Source: Antitrichia curtipendula
Taxonomy: Eukaryota; Streptophyta; Bryopsida; Hypnales; Leucodontaceae
NCBI GenBank assembly: GCA_951230915.1
Contig: OX579637.1
Coordinates: 27,528,001 to 27,592,000, forward strand
Direction: 5' to 3'
DNA: 64,000 bases
How positions within the stretch are numbered: position 1 is the stretch's first letter; every line of letters starts with the position of its first letter. The position numbers were made by a program, and so were the translations under genes. The notes under the pieces are model-generated. The model was given only the letters and a program-made list of their open reading frames with translations, did no database searches and was not told the origin of the DNA. Below are positions 25,154-36,109 of the stretch, piece after piece.

Positions 25154-26912
25154 TTTAGTGCTATACACGATCCTGTACTAATAGTCCAATTGTAATTTTG
25201 CTCTTGAACAGGCATTTCATCCATCCCTTGTGACAATCTTCACGGGTCAAAAGCCGAAAGACAACAAGGAGCTAAGGATTCCATTTGCCTTTCTTGAGGA
25301 CGACAAGGATGTTGACAGATGGATTAAAATCGTGGAGAAGTTCATGATGGGGTTGCTTTTAGACACCACAGGGTCAATCAATGAGACCAAATCTCTGAAG
25401 CACAAGCCCCTTACTACAAATGATTTGAAGATGTTGTATGGGCTTCGAGCGGAAGACATCAACTACCTTGCAAGTCTCATGGAAGAAAGGAAGGTTTCTG
25501 TGAAGAGCTCCAAGGTGAAGACCTCGAAACCCCTCACGACTCTTGCTTTGTCAGGCGCCAAGGAGCGCCTCATTCGAAGGATGAAGAACAAGTTGATGCT
25601 ACATTACAAGAAGCATCCACTATCTAGCAAGAAGTTGGAGTACGAACCATACTCCGCAACGTAGTGGAACGACTTCGCAAAAGAGAAGGGAATAAATTGC
25701 AAACAAATAGAGCTTTGGGTGAACAAGGCCATGGATACGCATACAGGTTTGAAATGGCTATTGGATCGCACAGCAGGCTATAACAAGACGATCGACCCAG
25801 ACGATTGTCCGCAATTTGTGCAGGACATGTGGGAGGCCTACTTTAGTGTGACGACGACTGTTGAAGTGGAGGAGGCGCTAGAGAAGGGGTACTCGGATAA
25901 CTACATGTGTAGAGTCTTGGACGACCACTCCAGGAATCTCAACAGTGTTCTGAAGAACCCCGACGTCGTTTCTTGGCGGGGTGGAAGTAAGCCACACATA
26001 TACTTCTAGTTTCTCTTTGAGCAGACGGATTTGGGATCACGGGCGAAACTTCTGGAGGACCAGAGACTGAGACTATTCATTGACGCTACGGAGTGTTACA
26101 ACCCACGCACTAAAGTTTTCATAGCCCGATCTGTGGCCGTACTCCTTACTAATGCAGAGGGATTCCACATGCTATGTCTGCATTTGGAGAAGCGAAGGCG
26201 TGGAAACAACAACACCAGAGTATGGGACCTACACGTTGTCAATTACATGACGGCGCCTGAGGATGGATTTCCGGAGGCTGTCGCCGGGGAGGGCTTCAAC
26301 GTCTTTGTTGTGTTCTGCTTCAAGTACAACAAGGACTATGGTCCGCAAATTTCTTTCAAATCCTTCTTCTTGGGAGAATCTAAAAGGATAAAGCAAGTGT
26401 ACAGGTCAAAAGAGCATTGGGATGACTTTACATATTAGAGACGGCAGAATGTGCCGTATTTGAAGATCTCTACGGCCATGATTATCTTCTTTGGGCACAT
26501 ATATGGAGACCTTATCCTCGTTAACATAAATGGTGGACCAGAGTTCACATTCCTAGGAATAATACGCAACTGATTGTCCCTTTTGTTTTTGTGGCCTTCC
26601 AATATTTTGTTGTCCCTATAAACTAACGGATATTGATGTCCTCTTCTTCCCTTTCTGCTGGAAACCGCAAAAGTGAAAGTCCTCGAAGTGGTGAATTCCG
26701 CGGAGGCTGCCAATGAAAGTCAAGCCTTCGCTAGACAAATGTGGGACCACTTCCACTCGAAGCCTAAGCCAATGTCTGAGCAACATGTAGTAAACGACAA
26801 GGAGGAGGACTCGGATGAGGAGGAAGAAGCGGACAATTTGGACAAGCGAGAATAAGGAGGAATACGACCATTGCATGGGAACAATAAGGTTAGTGTGCAC
26901 TGCTTGTTGAGC

Positions 26913-26933
26913 TATCCTGAGATCTCCGGATGC
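26913..26933. repeat. Alpha-like palindrome in intron 26889-27010 of gene B
   Basis: TATCCTGAGATCTCCGGATG. Two further variants fall inside the C-terminal coding exon at 27747-27768 and 28065-28085. Confidence 0.55.
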
Positions 26934-28567
26934 TTGGCAGCACACATAAATGATATACGCTACCCCAATGGCTTTCTCATTTCCAGTTTGGTTGGCTTGT
27001 TCCAACGTAGGAGAACTCTCTGCAAGGAAGGGGGCAATCGGAGGACGTCAGGAGTCCGCCCGTGGTCAACGAAGAAGATAAGGAAGTTCATTCGGCATGG
27101 GAGAGTGTGAGAGAAAGGCATGGGAAGGGAGCTCGGGATACACCAGCTGTTTCAATTGTTGCTCGACCCGATAGTGAGTCAAAGGATGACGCGGCCGAGC
27201 CAACACTTGCTGACAAAAGAAGACTCCGTAAGAAAGCCGAGAAAAAGTCTGCCAAGTCAGTTGGAGGTACAGAGCAATCAACGCCAAAGAAGCGGAAGAA
27301 ACCAGGGCTCAAGAAGAAACTCTCTGAAGTAGGCGAGAAGGTGAAGGAGAAGGTTCCTGCCAAGAAGAAGAGTAAGAGCATCACAATGCAGGCGGCGGAG
27401 AAGGTCGTAGAGGACGGAAACATCTCGTCCATTGACGTGGAAGAGATTGAGAAGGACTAGTTTGTTCATCGCTCAGATTCTGAGACGATGGCAACAAGAA
27501 ATCAGCAGGGCAAGGACTCTGACAACAATGCATCAGATTTGCCGTTGCTAGAAGTGTCGAAGGCCGCTGCTAAGACACTTGTTTCCTGCGCCTCTCAACC
27601 CTCACATTCTAAGTCGGCCGACGATACACTCATGAGGGGCGAGCATCCTCAGGTGTCTGATGCAGAATGCAGAAATGAAGAGGGTCGGAACGTAGAGTCA
27701 CTTGTGAAGGAGGCAAAACGCCTCCAGGAGGAAGCTGTCCACCTGTCATTGGGGGGTCTCACGATGACACAGGATGGCCCGGTCGTCGTTGGGCAAGACG
27801 GTCTCTCACTTAGCCTTGCATTCGACTACACGCTGGAGCTTCCGGGCATACACGAAGAGGAAAATCTTTTGATGATTGGAGAGTTTGAGCTCCTAATGTG
27901 TCCTGCAAGTCAGACGCGGAGCCCAGGGAAAAAGGAATCGGAACATGCAACCGGCACTGTGGTATCGGGAAAGATGCTCAAAGAGACATTAGTTATTTTG
28001 TATGACTATGTTACTTCTAGATGCAAAGGGAAGGGTGTAGAGACGGTGGAGCAGAACCTTCTTTCATTAGAGGATCCCACGATAGTGCCAATGGATAAGC
28101 GGGTGCAGGTGGATATGAGTGTTGACGTTCGAAGGGATGCTATGACGGACTTGGACTTATTCAGTCTCGTACCAGGTAGGGACTTGTTGAGGCTTGAGGA
28201 GGCATCTGTGGTAAACATTGCCTTGGAGGCAACAGGTGAGGTTGCTCAAGATAGTGACAGAGATCTGGGCACAGGGGTCTTGGATGCCTTACCCTTAGAT
28301 GGGGCAGAGCTTTTGAAGGTCAGCAATTTGGAGAAGTTCAAGGGATTATGTCAGTTTCCAAGTCTAGATTCATACTATACGCGACGACTAGATAATCCAA
28401 AGTCAAAGCATTTGGAAGCCGTAAGGCAAGCGCATCGTTTCATATACGGAGACGTGTTTAACTTCAATCTTGAACAGGGGGCGCCGTTACAAGAAGTTCT
28501 GGAAGTACGGGAGAGCAATGCGCAAAAGCCGACGGGAAATGAGATGGAAGATGTTACAAGTGCTTGA

Positions 28568-29285
28568 GGTGTTCTACTGTTTCATTGAATGGTATCTTAT
28601 TTCTAAGCTATGTCTTCTTAAAATGTTATATTCATTATTTTGTGAGTGTGAGAACCTCTCAAAATAATATTGTCCATTTAGATGTTCAAAATCCAAATAT
28701 TAAATGTATGCAATTTAGGTTGAGAATCACCACATTTATTAGTTGTAACATTGTAATTTCTATTAAAATGAGAGTTTTGTCACCAAATACAATCAAGTTT
28801 GGGTTATACTATTGCTTAAAATCATATAAATGAATTCTAAAACCATTGTTGAACACCAAGTCATGAGCTGAACGTTTGGTTGTGAGAAGCTATTCATCTC
28901 CTTCAAGCAGTTCGAGTTCGATTCCCGTTGAAATCGTATGAGTGATTGAAAGTGATACATGACTTGGTACTGCTAAGTGAGCTTTGCAAGCAGGAAAGTT
29001 GTAACAACCAACGGGCCCCCTATCCCAAATTGTGACAAGTGCTTCACACATCAACAAACTAAAGAGTGGTTATACCCACTGCCCTTTTTTTCAATCGCAT
29101 TACATTTCTAAATCCATTTTGGACATACATTAAGCAAGTAAAATAATATAACATATCCAAAAAAGAGAATGTGGAAACACGTCATAGTAGGTATATATAA
29201 ATAAAATTGAAGACAAAAAAATAATAAATATCCAATATACGAAGTTTGCATACTACAACTAATTTGAGGGTAATATTCCAGAATG
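28568..29285. other. Intergenic stretch between genes B and Y
   Basis: About 28645-28780 resembles the ends of the 20.4-kb foldback (CCTCTCAAAATA and ATTAAAATGAGAGTTTTG in inverted relation). 28862-29091 is a SINE candidate, listed separately. No protein gene is seen. Confidence 0.45.
28862..29091 (+). mobile_element. Possible tRNA-derived SINE
   Basis: A tRNA-like head has an A-box-like TGAGCTGAACGTTTGG (28864) and a B-box GTTCGATTCC (28916), spaced about as in pol III promoters. A unique body follows and ends in a T run near 29090, as in T-tailed plant SINEs. No convincing target-site duplication was found and no second copy is in this window. Confidence 0.4.
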
Positions 29286-32174
29286 TCAAGTATATGAAGC
29301 CAAGCTTTGATTGATGACTTCAATTTGAGCTGTAGGAATCTTGATCCTACACTCGCGAGTAACTCTTTTATTCTGGGACTTCCATATTGTCATCAAAGCG
29401 TTTGTTTCCTCCCAAAGAGGTGATTTGGTTTCATCAACCTTCCAACGTGGACCTCTTTCGCTGTCCCATCATGTATAGAAATCTCGAACATCCTGATTCC
29501 TTGATGTCGGACAAAAGTATTGAATGAGCACGCAATTCGGCTTCTTAGGATTATAGTTCGGATTGGACAACGCCCTCGCAATCCAAATTGGTTGACTTTC
29601 ACCATCCGTAGGTCGAATTGCAACAAAGTACCATTCGTAGAGATCTCGCGCCACCCTGAAGGATGGTTGCAGGCGATCCCTCAAAGGCCCAACATAAGCG
29701 TCATCCACACCATATTCTTCAAGGTCCTCGCCATCTTCGTCTAATTGATCTGCTTCTGTTGCTTGTACACGAGTAGTTGGCTAGAACCCATCTTTCAGAA
29801 CAATGGACAACGGTTGTGGCTCCTGTAGAGCAACCTTCACACCATACCAATAGCACACAATTGGCTCGTAGCGTCTCCGACATTCTCTAGTGACGTCTGC
29901 ATTGCATAGATTCTCCCAGTACTTCACAAATCCAGACACACCTTTCACAATGTCTTCCATGCCTTTCATTGCCTTTTGTAGAACTGACAACGGTACACCA
30001 CACGGCCATTGACTTCGCCCTTCAACGTCTTCTTTCCACAACTTAATGCCTCTTCCATCCTTGCCCAACCAATCTTCATCCGTGCACTTCAATTTGTACT
30101 TCATGACTAGACAATCCGCCGAATCTAGATAGAACTTCACTTGTTGTGGTCTTGTGTGTCCTATGAGAATCTCATCGCCATCCATCCATTTACCAGCAAT
30201 GAAACCCTTGAAATCGGGCACCTCTTCTATGAGATGAGGGATAGTAGGAATGGACTCCACATCCATGAAGGACTTCATGAGGGCTGGGATTGTTGGAAAG
30301 TTCTCCTTCTTCAAGAGCATACTCCATCTTCCAAACAACGCATCAATATCATCGTGCGTATGACCCACAATCATGAAGTTCACATACACTTTTCGAAAGC
30401 TCTTGTTCGCAACAAGTAGAGACCAAAAACAGAAAATGTATCAGTTCTTGTTGTCACCTGTGGCATTGTCCATTTGCACATTGAGAATAGGGGGCATAGG
30501 TGTTGCTGGAACTAAGTTGATTGGCAGAGAAGGAAGTGAATTTTTGTACATCTCAGCTCCATTCAACACTGCACAAAACAAATTGGTGGATCCCAAACCC
30601 ACAAGCATCTGCCGCGAAGAAGACTTGGGAGGTAATTCTAAATCTTGCAACAACTTTGCCATCGAGCCAATGGTGTAGTTTGAATCTTTTGTGAATAGAT
30701 CCAAGCCATAATGTGCATAATGCACATCTCCATGACCATGCGCAATCATGCTCGTGACAAACACAGGCAACTTCACTAGACCATCAACATCTTTACTCTT
30801 GTGGGAGAAGGCTGGACAAGCGGTTTTCGCGTGGTCCATTTTGTCATGCATGATTGTGAGGCACTCATGAAGTGAAGTAAGTGATCGGTAGCGATTTGCA
30901 TAGTATAGCTCTCGATGAGCACGAGCAATTGCTAGATGTTTGTCCAACCTCCGCGACCACTTCAAAGCAGTGACAGACCCAACAAGAGCATGCCTCCTAA
31001 GCTCTTGCAATTTGTCACAAGTAGTGCTCCGTGCAAAATTGTCCCCTGGTTTCTTCACCTCATACTCTGGAAACGCTGAACATCTAATCTTGCTCAAGTT
31101 TGAAATTGAGACCTCCTTGAATTCAAAAGCAACATTCGCTTCATTGAGTTCTTTCATTTTGCCCTTCCGTTGGAACTTGGAGGGGAGAATCATGGATACA
31201 ACCTTTTCCCCTGACTTCAGCATCTTCGTATGATGTGGCATGTGATCTGCCTCTTTATCTAGGATGCACTTCAATGTTGCAGTAGCTTGTTGAATGTGCT
31301 TTCTTGGCTTCACCAATCCTTTGTTGCCGTGCTCCATTGCTTCCCATCCGACCTTCATGTACTTTTGGTAGCGGAAGAAGGTGGATTCTAGGACCCCTGA
31401 AATATGCATCCATGCTCGCATGCACACCAGTATCTCTTCAATTGTTACCATTCTTCTTTTATGTTGGTCAAGATGGGTTTGTCTGTGCACTTCCGTTTTC
31501 ATAAAGGCTCTGTGCTTGAAGGTTGAATTCTGGTACATGCGTTCACGAAAGGCTCGTATCTTATCCCTAGGGAACGGCTGAACACAATTCTGCCGACAAC
31601 ATACTTTGCTAGACACCAAGTTGATGGAATCTTGAGTGAGTAGATCCTTTGTTCTTGCAGTAGTCTTGCAGGGCGGATTTCAGACCATGCTTGTATAAGG
31701 GCGCGCAGATGTCGAAGATGGTGGATTTAGGAGAGCCGCTTGGAGGCGATTGAAATTATCTTGAGCCTCATGATCACGTAGACTGGCCCCAAGGCAATGG
31801 ACTAAATGAATAGGCCAAGCAAGTAGCAAGCACTCCCGTTCTTTTGGCAAGTCATCTTCAGAAAATGTCTTGGAAATGTGCACTGCTACATGAGTGTCTC
31901 CAAGAGGACCACTGACACCGAGGACAAGGTCAGAGTTCCCACTGTGGCAGGTACCTAGACCAACAAGAAGGCCGACTTTGTTGTACAATGTCACAACCCA
32001 AGTATTCCAGAGCCTACGTGGAAGACCTTCACAATCTGGGACATCATCATTCACTCCATCTGTATTCTGGAGTTCATCATCTGACGACTCCGACAATAAG
32101 ACTTCCTCAGCTCACTGATAATATTCATCGTCTGATGACTCCACCATGTCCACTGTGTTTGCCGAGGAATCCAT
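29286..32174 (-). pseudogene. DUF7869-type transposase-like gene Y (intronless, 963 codons with 5 stops)
   Basis: One frame runs from ATG at 32174 to TGA at 29286 without any frameshift. It begins with an acidic repeat (VESSDDE, SESSDDE). The core has CLTIMHDKMDHAKTACP, VQMDNATGDNKN and VGHTHDDIDALFGRWS, so the presumed acidic residues and the HTH-DID motif are intact. It shares the architecture of X and Z at low identity and lacks their intron. In-frame stops: TGA 32112-32114, TGA 31680-31682, TGA 30441-30443 (in DNKN-stop-Y), TAG 29781-29783 (at a Trp position of X) and TGA 29469-29471. All can arise by single C-to-T or G-to-A changes. Beta palindromes lie just upstream. Function as a transposase is inferred from family membership and repetition. 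Confidence 0.74.
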
Positions 32175-32269
32175 TGCATCTGGTAGAGACCAGAATTATA
32201 GGTGGTAAGTCAACATGATCAAAGAAAAATGCATGTAGTATAAGAAATAAGACTGATAAGAGAAGTGTA

Positions 32270-32956
32270 AGATCAACTCGACCTTAACATTCACAATATG
32301 CAATTACCTTGGAGAAGGAAAATACCAGAACTGTGACAATGACAATGCATACGCAATATAGTGAAGGACTGTATAAGCATTTAGTCTATCTATTTTTACC
32401 GTTGTTACTCAGGTCGACCCGACCTGAACATCATCATCCAGCAACGAAGTATATCACCAGACTATGACCCCCTCGATAAGGAGACAAGCATAATCCGTAT
32501 ATCCCAAGAGTTTCACGATCAGGTCGAGTCGACCTAAATTGAAGTTGTCTGTTACACTGGATTCATTCACAGCAAAATTACTTATAATCCTGACTTAGAA
32601 AAAGACACAGCTCTATGTGCTTCAAGTATGCTTCAACACATGTGACAGACAGTATTCCAATTCAAAGCATTTAGGTCGAGTCGACCTAATACTCACTTTA
32701 GACAGCACAATATACGGTTATAGACAAATGTCAGTATGGATCACTTTTGAGATTTTTAAAGAATATCTTCCAATGAACTAGTGTTCTCCGTTTTAGATCG
32801 GACCGGCCTAAAGTGATGAGGTTATCTTGTTATTTTGTATGGGGATATCATTTGTATTTAGATTGGCTGGCCTGAAGAGTGCAGTGCCAACTACTATATC
32901 AAGAACTGATAGATTACATTACACTACACACCATTCAGGTCGCCTTGACCTAAATG
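32270..32956. repeat. Beta palindrome array upstream of gene Y
   Basis: Seven variants of TTAGGTCGAGTCGACCTAA: 32270-32286, 32410-32429 (TCAGGTCGACCCGACCTGA), 32520-32540, 32671-32690 (exact arms), 32792-32812, about 32855-32878 and 32934-32956. They are separated by about 100 bases of unrelated sequence. No open frame of note. Confidence 0.72.
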
Positions 32957-33950
32957 TGTCCGGGCTTTATGGAGGTATTGGATAAGGAGACACTGATTCC
33001 CATTCCGTATTTTACGGTGATAAAATTGGGACCATGTTCACACAGACTCCTTCAGTGCTTAACAAAACTATTAATCGATCTAATGCGTTCACAAACAACC
33101 ATCAGCGCACAAAACAAGAGCATCGACCTACTACACTGAACATATCCTACGCACAATCAGAAGTCTAAATCCTTGTTGTCTGGACAATAACTGATGGAAT
33201 GGAAATCCTATGAAGAAACTACTGAGTCGTTGAAGACATACTTGGAGCCCGAGCGCCTTAGATTGCACTAAACGTCAGAGTAACCAAACACCCTGCACGC
33301 ACAATTCTTGAATGACTCTCATTAACAACGCTGAAGCAACAGCCTGCGAACAAAGACAGCTTGCGCTTGGAGGTGCAGAGTCTAGCAAATGTGAAAGACA
33401 ACACCCGAATCTGGACGTGGGCCACATCCGATAACTTCTTGGCGGGGATGGGAGGGTGGGAAGCAGAGTGCAGAAATTTTAAAATCACGCACGTCATACA
33501 TAAAGTAGCAGGCATGTACTTGAACTTAGATGCATGCATACTATTCACGGTTAACAACACACGGACACCTACTGCCATTATTGTAATCCGATGAATTTAG
33601 TTAGCTCCGTGTTTCTGCAGATTTGTTCTCTATATAAAATAAAGTCATACAAACACAAGTCGGCGAAAAGGTAGGAAGGTTAATTATTTAATTCTAATTT
33701 AGACTTGTTCCAGCAGCATCAAATGTGGGACTTGCCTTCCAGAGGGCCAAGGTGAATAGACCCCCTCGCTTGTCACCACCTTGAAACTCTGGAGTTTTAA
33801 ATTTTTCATAAATTAATTTTTTTTTGGAAACTCTAGGGTTTAGAGTTTAGGGTTTGCAGATATTTGTAAACTTTAGGGTATAGAGTATAGGATGGAGGGT
33901 TTGGACTTTCTAATACATCCTTAATGAATTTGTTTCAATTATTAAATCCT
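32957..33950. other. Upstream centre of the Y element
   Basis: No gene is recognised. 33250-33600 is GC-richer and may be a leader, comparable in place to 16.5-17.2 kb upstream of X. A short TTTAGGG-like tract lies at 33830-33880. Confidence 0.4.
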
Positions 33951-35310
33951 ACAAGTATTTACAAAATTTTCATTTAGTAAATCCCTTTGCATTAATTGTA
34001 AACATGAAATTGCAGAAGTTACAAATTGAGCAAAGACTTTACTTTTACAAATTTTTTTGAATCATGCTCATTTCTGGGAATGCTTCAAGTAAAAAATATT
34101 ACTCTAGCGATGTACTTCTCGACTCTCAAGTCCTAAAAACTCATAAATTTCATAAGTGGAAGTTTAAGAGAAAAAGATTGTAGAAGTTACAAACAAAGAA
34201 AAGACATAGAATTCATGAATTTATGTTTGATCATTGTCATGTTGCTTTGGAAAAGCTTCGCACAATTAAAAAAATTAGGATTATGTACTTCAAGACCCAC
34301 AGTCAAGTGTAAACCCATGAAATTCACATGTGAAAGAAAGAAAAAAATTGTAGAAATTGCAAATGGAACAAAGACTCTTACTTCATTAGATTTTTAATCA
34401 TGCTCATATTAGAAATGTTATGAGCAAATTAGAAAAAAAAAAACATGTACATTAGGCTCCACACGTGTAAACCCATGAAACCTACAAATGAAAGTATGAA
34501 AATAATAAATTGTAGAACCAGAGAATAAAGCAAAGACAATCGATTCATAAAAATTAAATTGATCATATTCATGTTACTTTGGGAATGGCATAAATATACC
34601 CTAAAGTAAACGATATGGTTGGTTCAATTTTTCTTTTCTTTTGTTCATAAGGTACCCCAAAATGTGCATGATACTAAATATTTCAGGAAGTCAAACTCTT
34701 AATCTCATTTGCAACTTACACAATTCTTTCTTCCATGGTTTTACGTCAAAATTCCATGAACTTGGACGTGGGAGCCCTAAAGTACAAGATATGGTTGGTT
34801 CAATTGTTTTCTTTTAATTTGTTCATAATGTACCCCAACACGTGCATGACTCCAAATATTTCATGAAATCAAACTCTTAATCCCATTTGCAACTTACACA
34901 ATTCTTTCTTCCATGGTTTCACGTCAAAATTCCACGAACTTGGACTTGGGAGCCCTAAAATACAGGATATGGTTGGTTCAAGTTGTTTTCTTTTTATTTG
35001 TTCATAATGTACCCCAAAACGTGCATGACCCAAATATTTCATGAAGTCAAACTCTTATCCTCATTTGCAACTTATACAATTCTTTCTTCCATGGTTTGAT
35101 GTCAAAATTCCATGAACTTGGACTTGGAATAGTCCAAGATATGGTTGGTTCAATTGTTGTTTTTTCGTTTATTCATAATGGACCCCAAAATGTGCATGAC
35201 CCCAAAAGTTTCATAATTAGAATTACAATTTGTAACCTCAATTAAATTCATGGAATTCGTATGTAAAAGTTTAGAAAACTTTAATTCCACAAAATGAAAA
35301 TTAATCGGAG
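33950..35310. repeat. Tandem repeat array, unit about 165-178 bp
   Basis: A first unit type, marked by ATTG(C/T)AGAA(G/A)TTACAAA followed by CAAAGACTT, recurs near 34010, 34181, 34351 and 34514 (period about 163-171). A second, better conserved unit marked by GATATGGTTGGTTCAA starts at 34612, 34788, 34966 and 35138 (periods 176, 178, 172). The first unit type seems to return near 35270-35330. No coding potential. The period is near nucleosome repeat length. Confidence 0.68.
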
Positions 35311-35887
35311 CAAAGACTATGAGTTTATGGAACATTTTTTAATTTTATCAGTTAAATAATATTTTCTAAAGGTTCTTTATAGTCTTATATAATAGTTCTT
35401 TCAACAGTTACATTTCTTAACTCATAATTAAACTTCGTAATGAAATGCTTGATATAAAACGTCTGGTACAATACACACTGCAATAATTGAATGATCCAAA
35501 CTTTTGGTTCTGAAAAGAGTAAATATGGTACAACTATTTCACTTCTAAGGGGTGCATCTCGTATTCTTTAGTCCAATGATTGATCCCGTCGGTGATCATA
35601 GTGGATGCTTTCTATAGTCACCTATTTGTTGATATTTGTATTAATAGTACCCTCTCGATACTGACATTGTTTGAGATTGTGCACAATGAGCTCTAAGATT
35701 TTAAAGTTGAACTATTCACTCCAGCCTCTCTCCAATCTAATTTAAGTTTTAAAATTTTAATGTTATTGTTTCTTAAATTTGAAAATTGATTTATTCACCC
35801 CACCCTACACCCCTTTTTATAGTTCTATGAGGGTGGGCTTATGGGATAATTGTCAATGAATACAATCTCCTGTATCCATATCTCATA

Positions 35888-36013
35888 CTCGTATATATAC
35901 TTGTATTGTTTTCGTATCCCATACCGTACATGTATCTAGTATTTGTGTAACTCGTATACATACTTGTATTATTTCCGTATCCCATACCGTACATGTATCC
36001 AATATTTGTGTAA
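35888..36013. repeat. 63-bp tandem duplication (TACATGTAT-rich)
   Basis: Two copies start at 35888 and 35951, each with CGTATCCCATACCGTACATG. The stretch is rich in TGTAT/ATACG and may form hairpins. A similar but shorter TACATGTAT-rich patch lies at about 43280-43360. Confidence 0.62.
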
Positions 36014-36109
36014 GTTGCCATACCGTATTCAATACATGTGATTTTCCTTGGAGGGGGGGTGGAACCTACAACCCACCAACAGTTCAGTTCTATGGGGGGT
36101 AGCGGAAAT

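Larger units (their letters stand above)
23626..28567 (+). pseudogene. ParB/methyltransferase-like element protein, copy B (near full length)
   Basis: The exon probably begins after the TGCAG acceptor at 23625; no clear ATG start is visible. Order: N-terminal block with HNPVAVFQCRLNV; basic KPSPKKKAKKCK and SGKKRKV stretches; ParB/sulfiredoxin-like part with TQYFIIGGQHTVRAY; intron 24947-25211; helical middle; methyltransferase-like part (LFIDATECYNP; GDLILVNINGGPEFT); an intron 26889-27010; and a long Lys-rich then acidic C-terminal extension to 28567. Exon joins keep frame. Stops in frame are TAG at 24113, 24668, 24845, 25662, 26007, 26436 and 27458, TAA at 26853 and a TGA at 26570; most stand where CAG (Gln) is expected. 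No frameshift is needed before about 26.55 kb. The motif I region beyond that is unclear. Both introns carry an alpha palindrome. Catalytic motifs are degenerate. Confidence 0.68.

Noticed and set aside
27088..27432. Minus-strand Phe/Ser-rich open frame
   Set aside because: Antisense of the Lys-rich extension of gene B, which is supported by frame continuity through the splice join.
23657..27460. U-to-C RNA editing as repair of the TAG/TAA/TGA codons
   Set aside because: Such editing restores stops to Gln or Arg codons in organelle transcripts of hornworts, lycophytes and ferns. These are nuclear, intron-bearing element genes, and several stops stand at Trp positions of the paralogue (12302, 39712, 29781), which U-to-C editing cannot restore.
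23657..27460. A reassigned TAG codon
   Set aside because: TGA and TAA stops also interrupt these genes, paralogues have CAG or TGG at the same sites, and copy C has frameshifts as well. Decay explains all of it.
11127..28085. CRISPR-like array for the dispersed palindromes
   Set aside because: Spacing is irregular, the repeats are variable, they occur in introns and exons of plant-type genes, and there are no associated genes of that kind.
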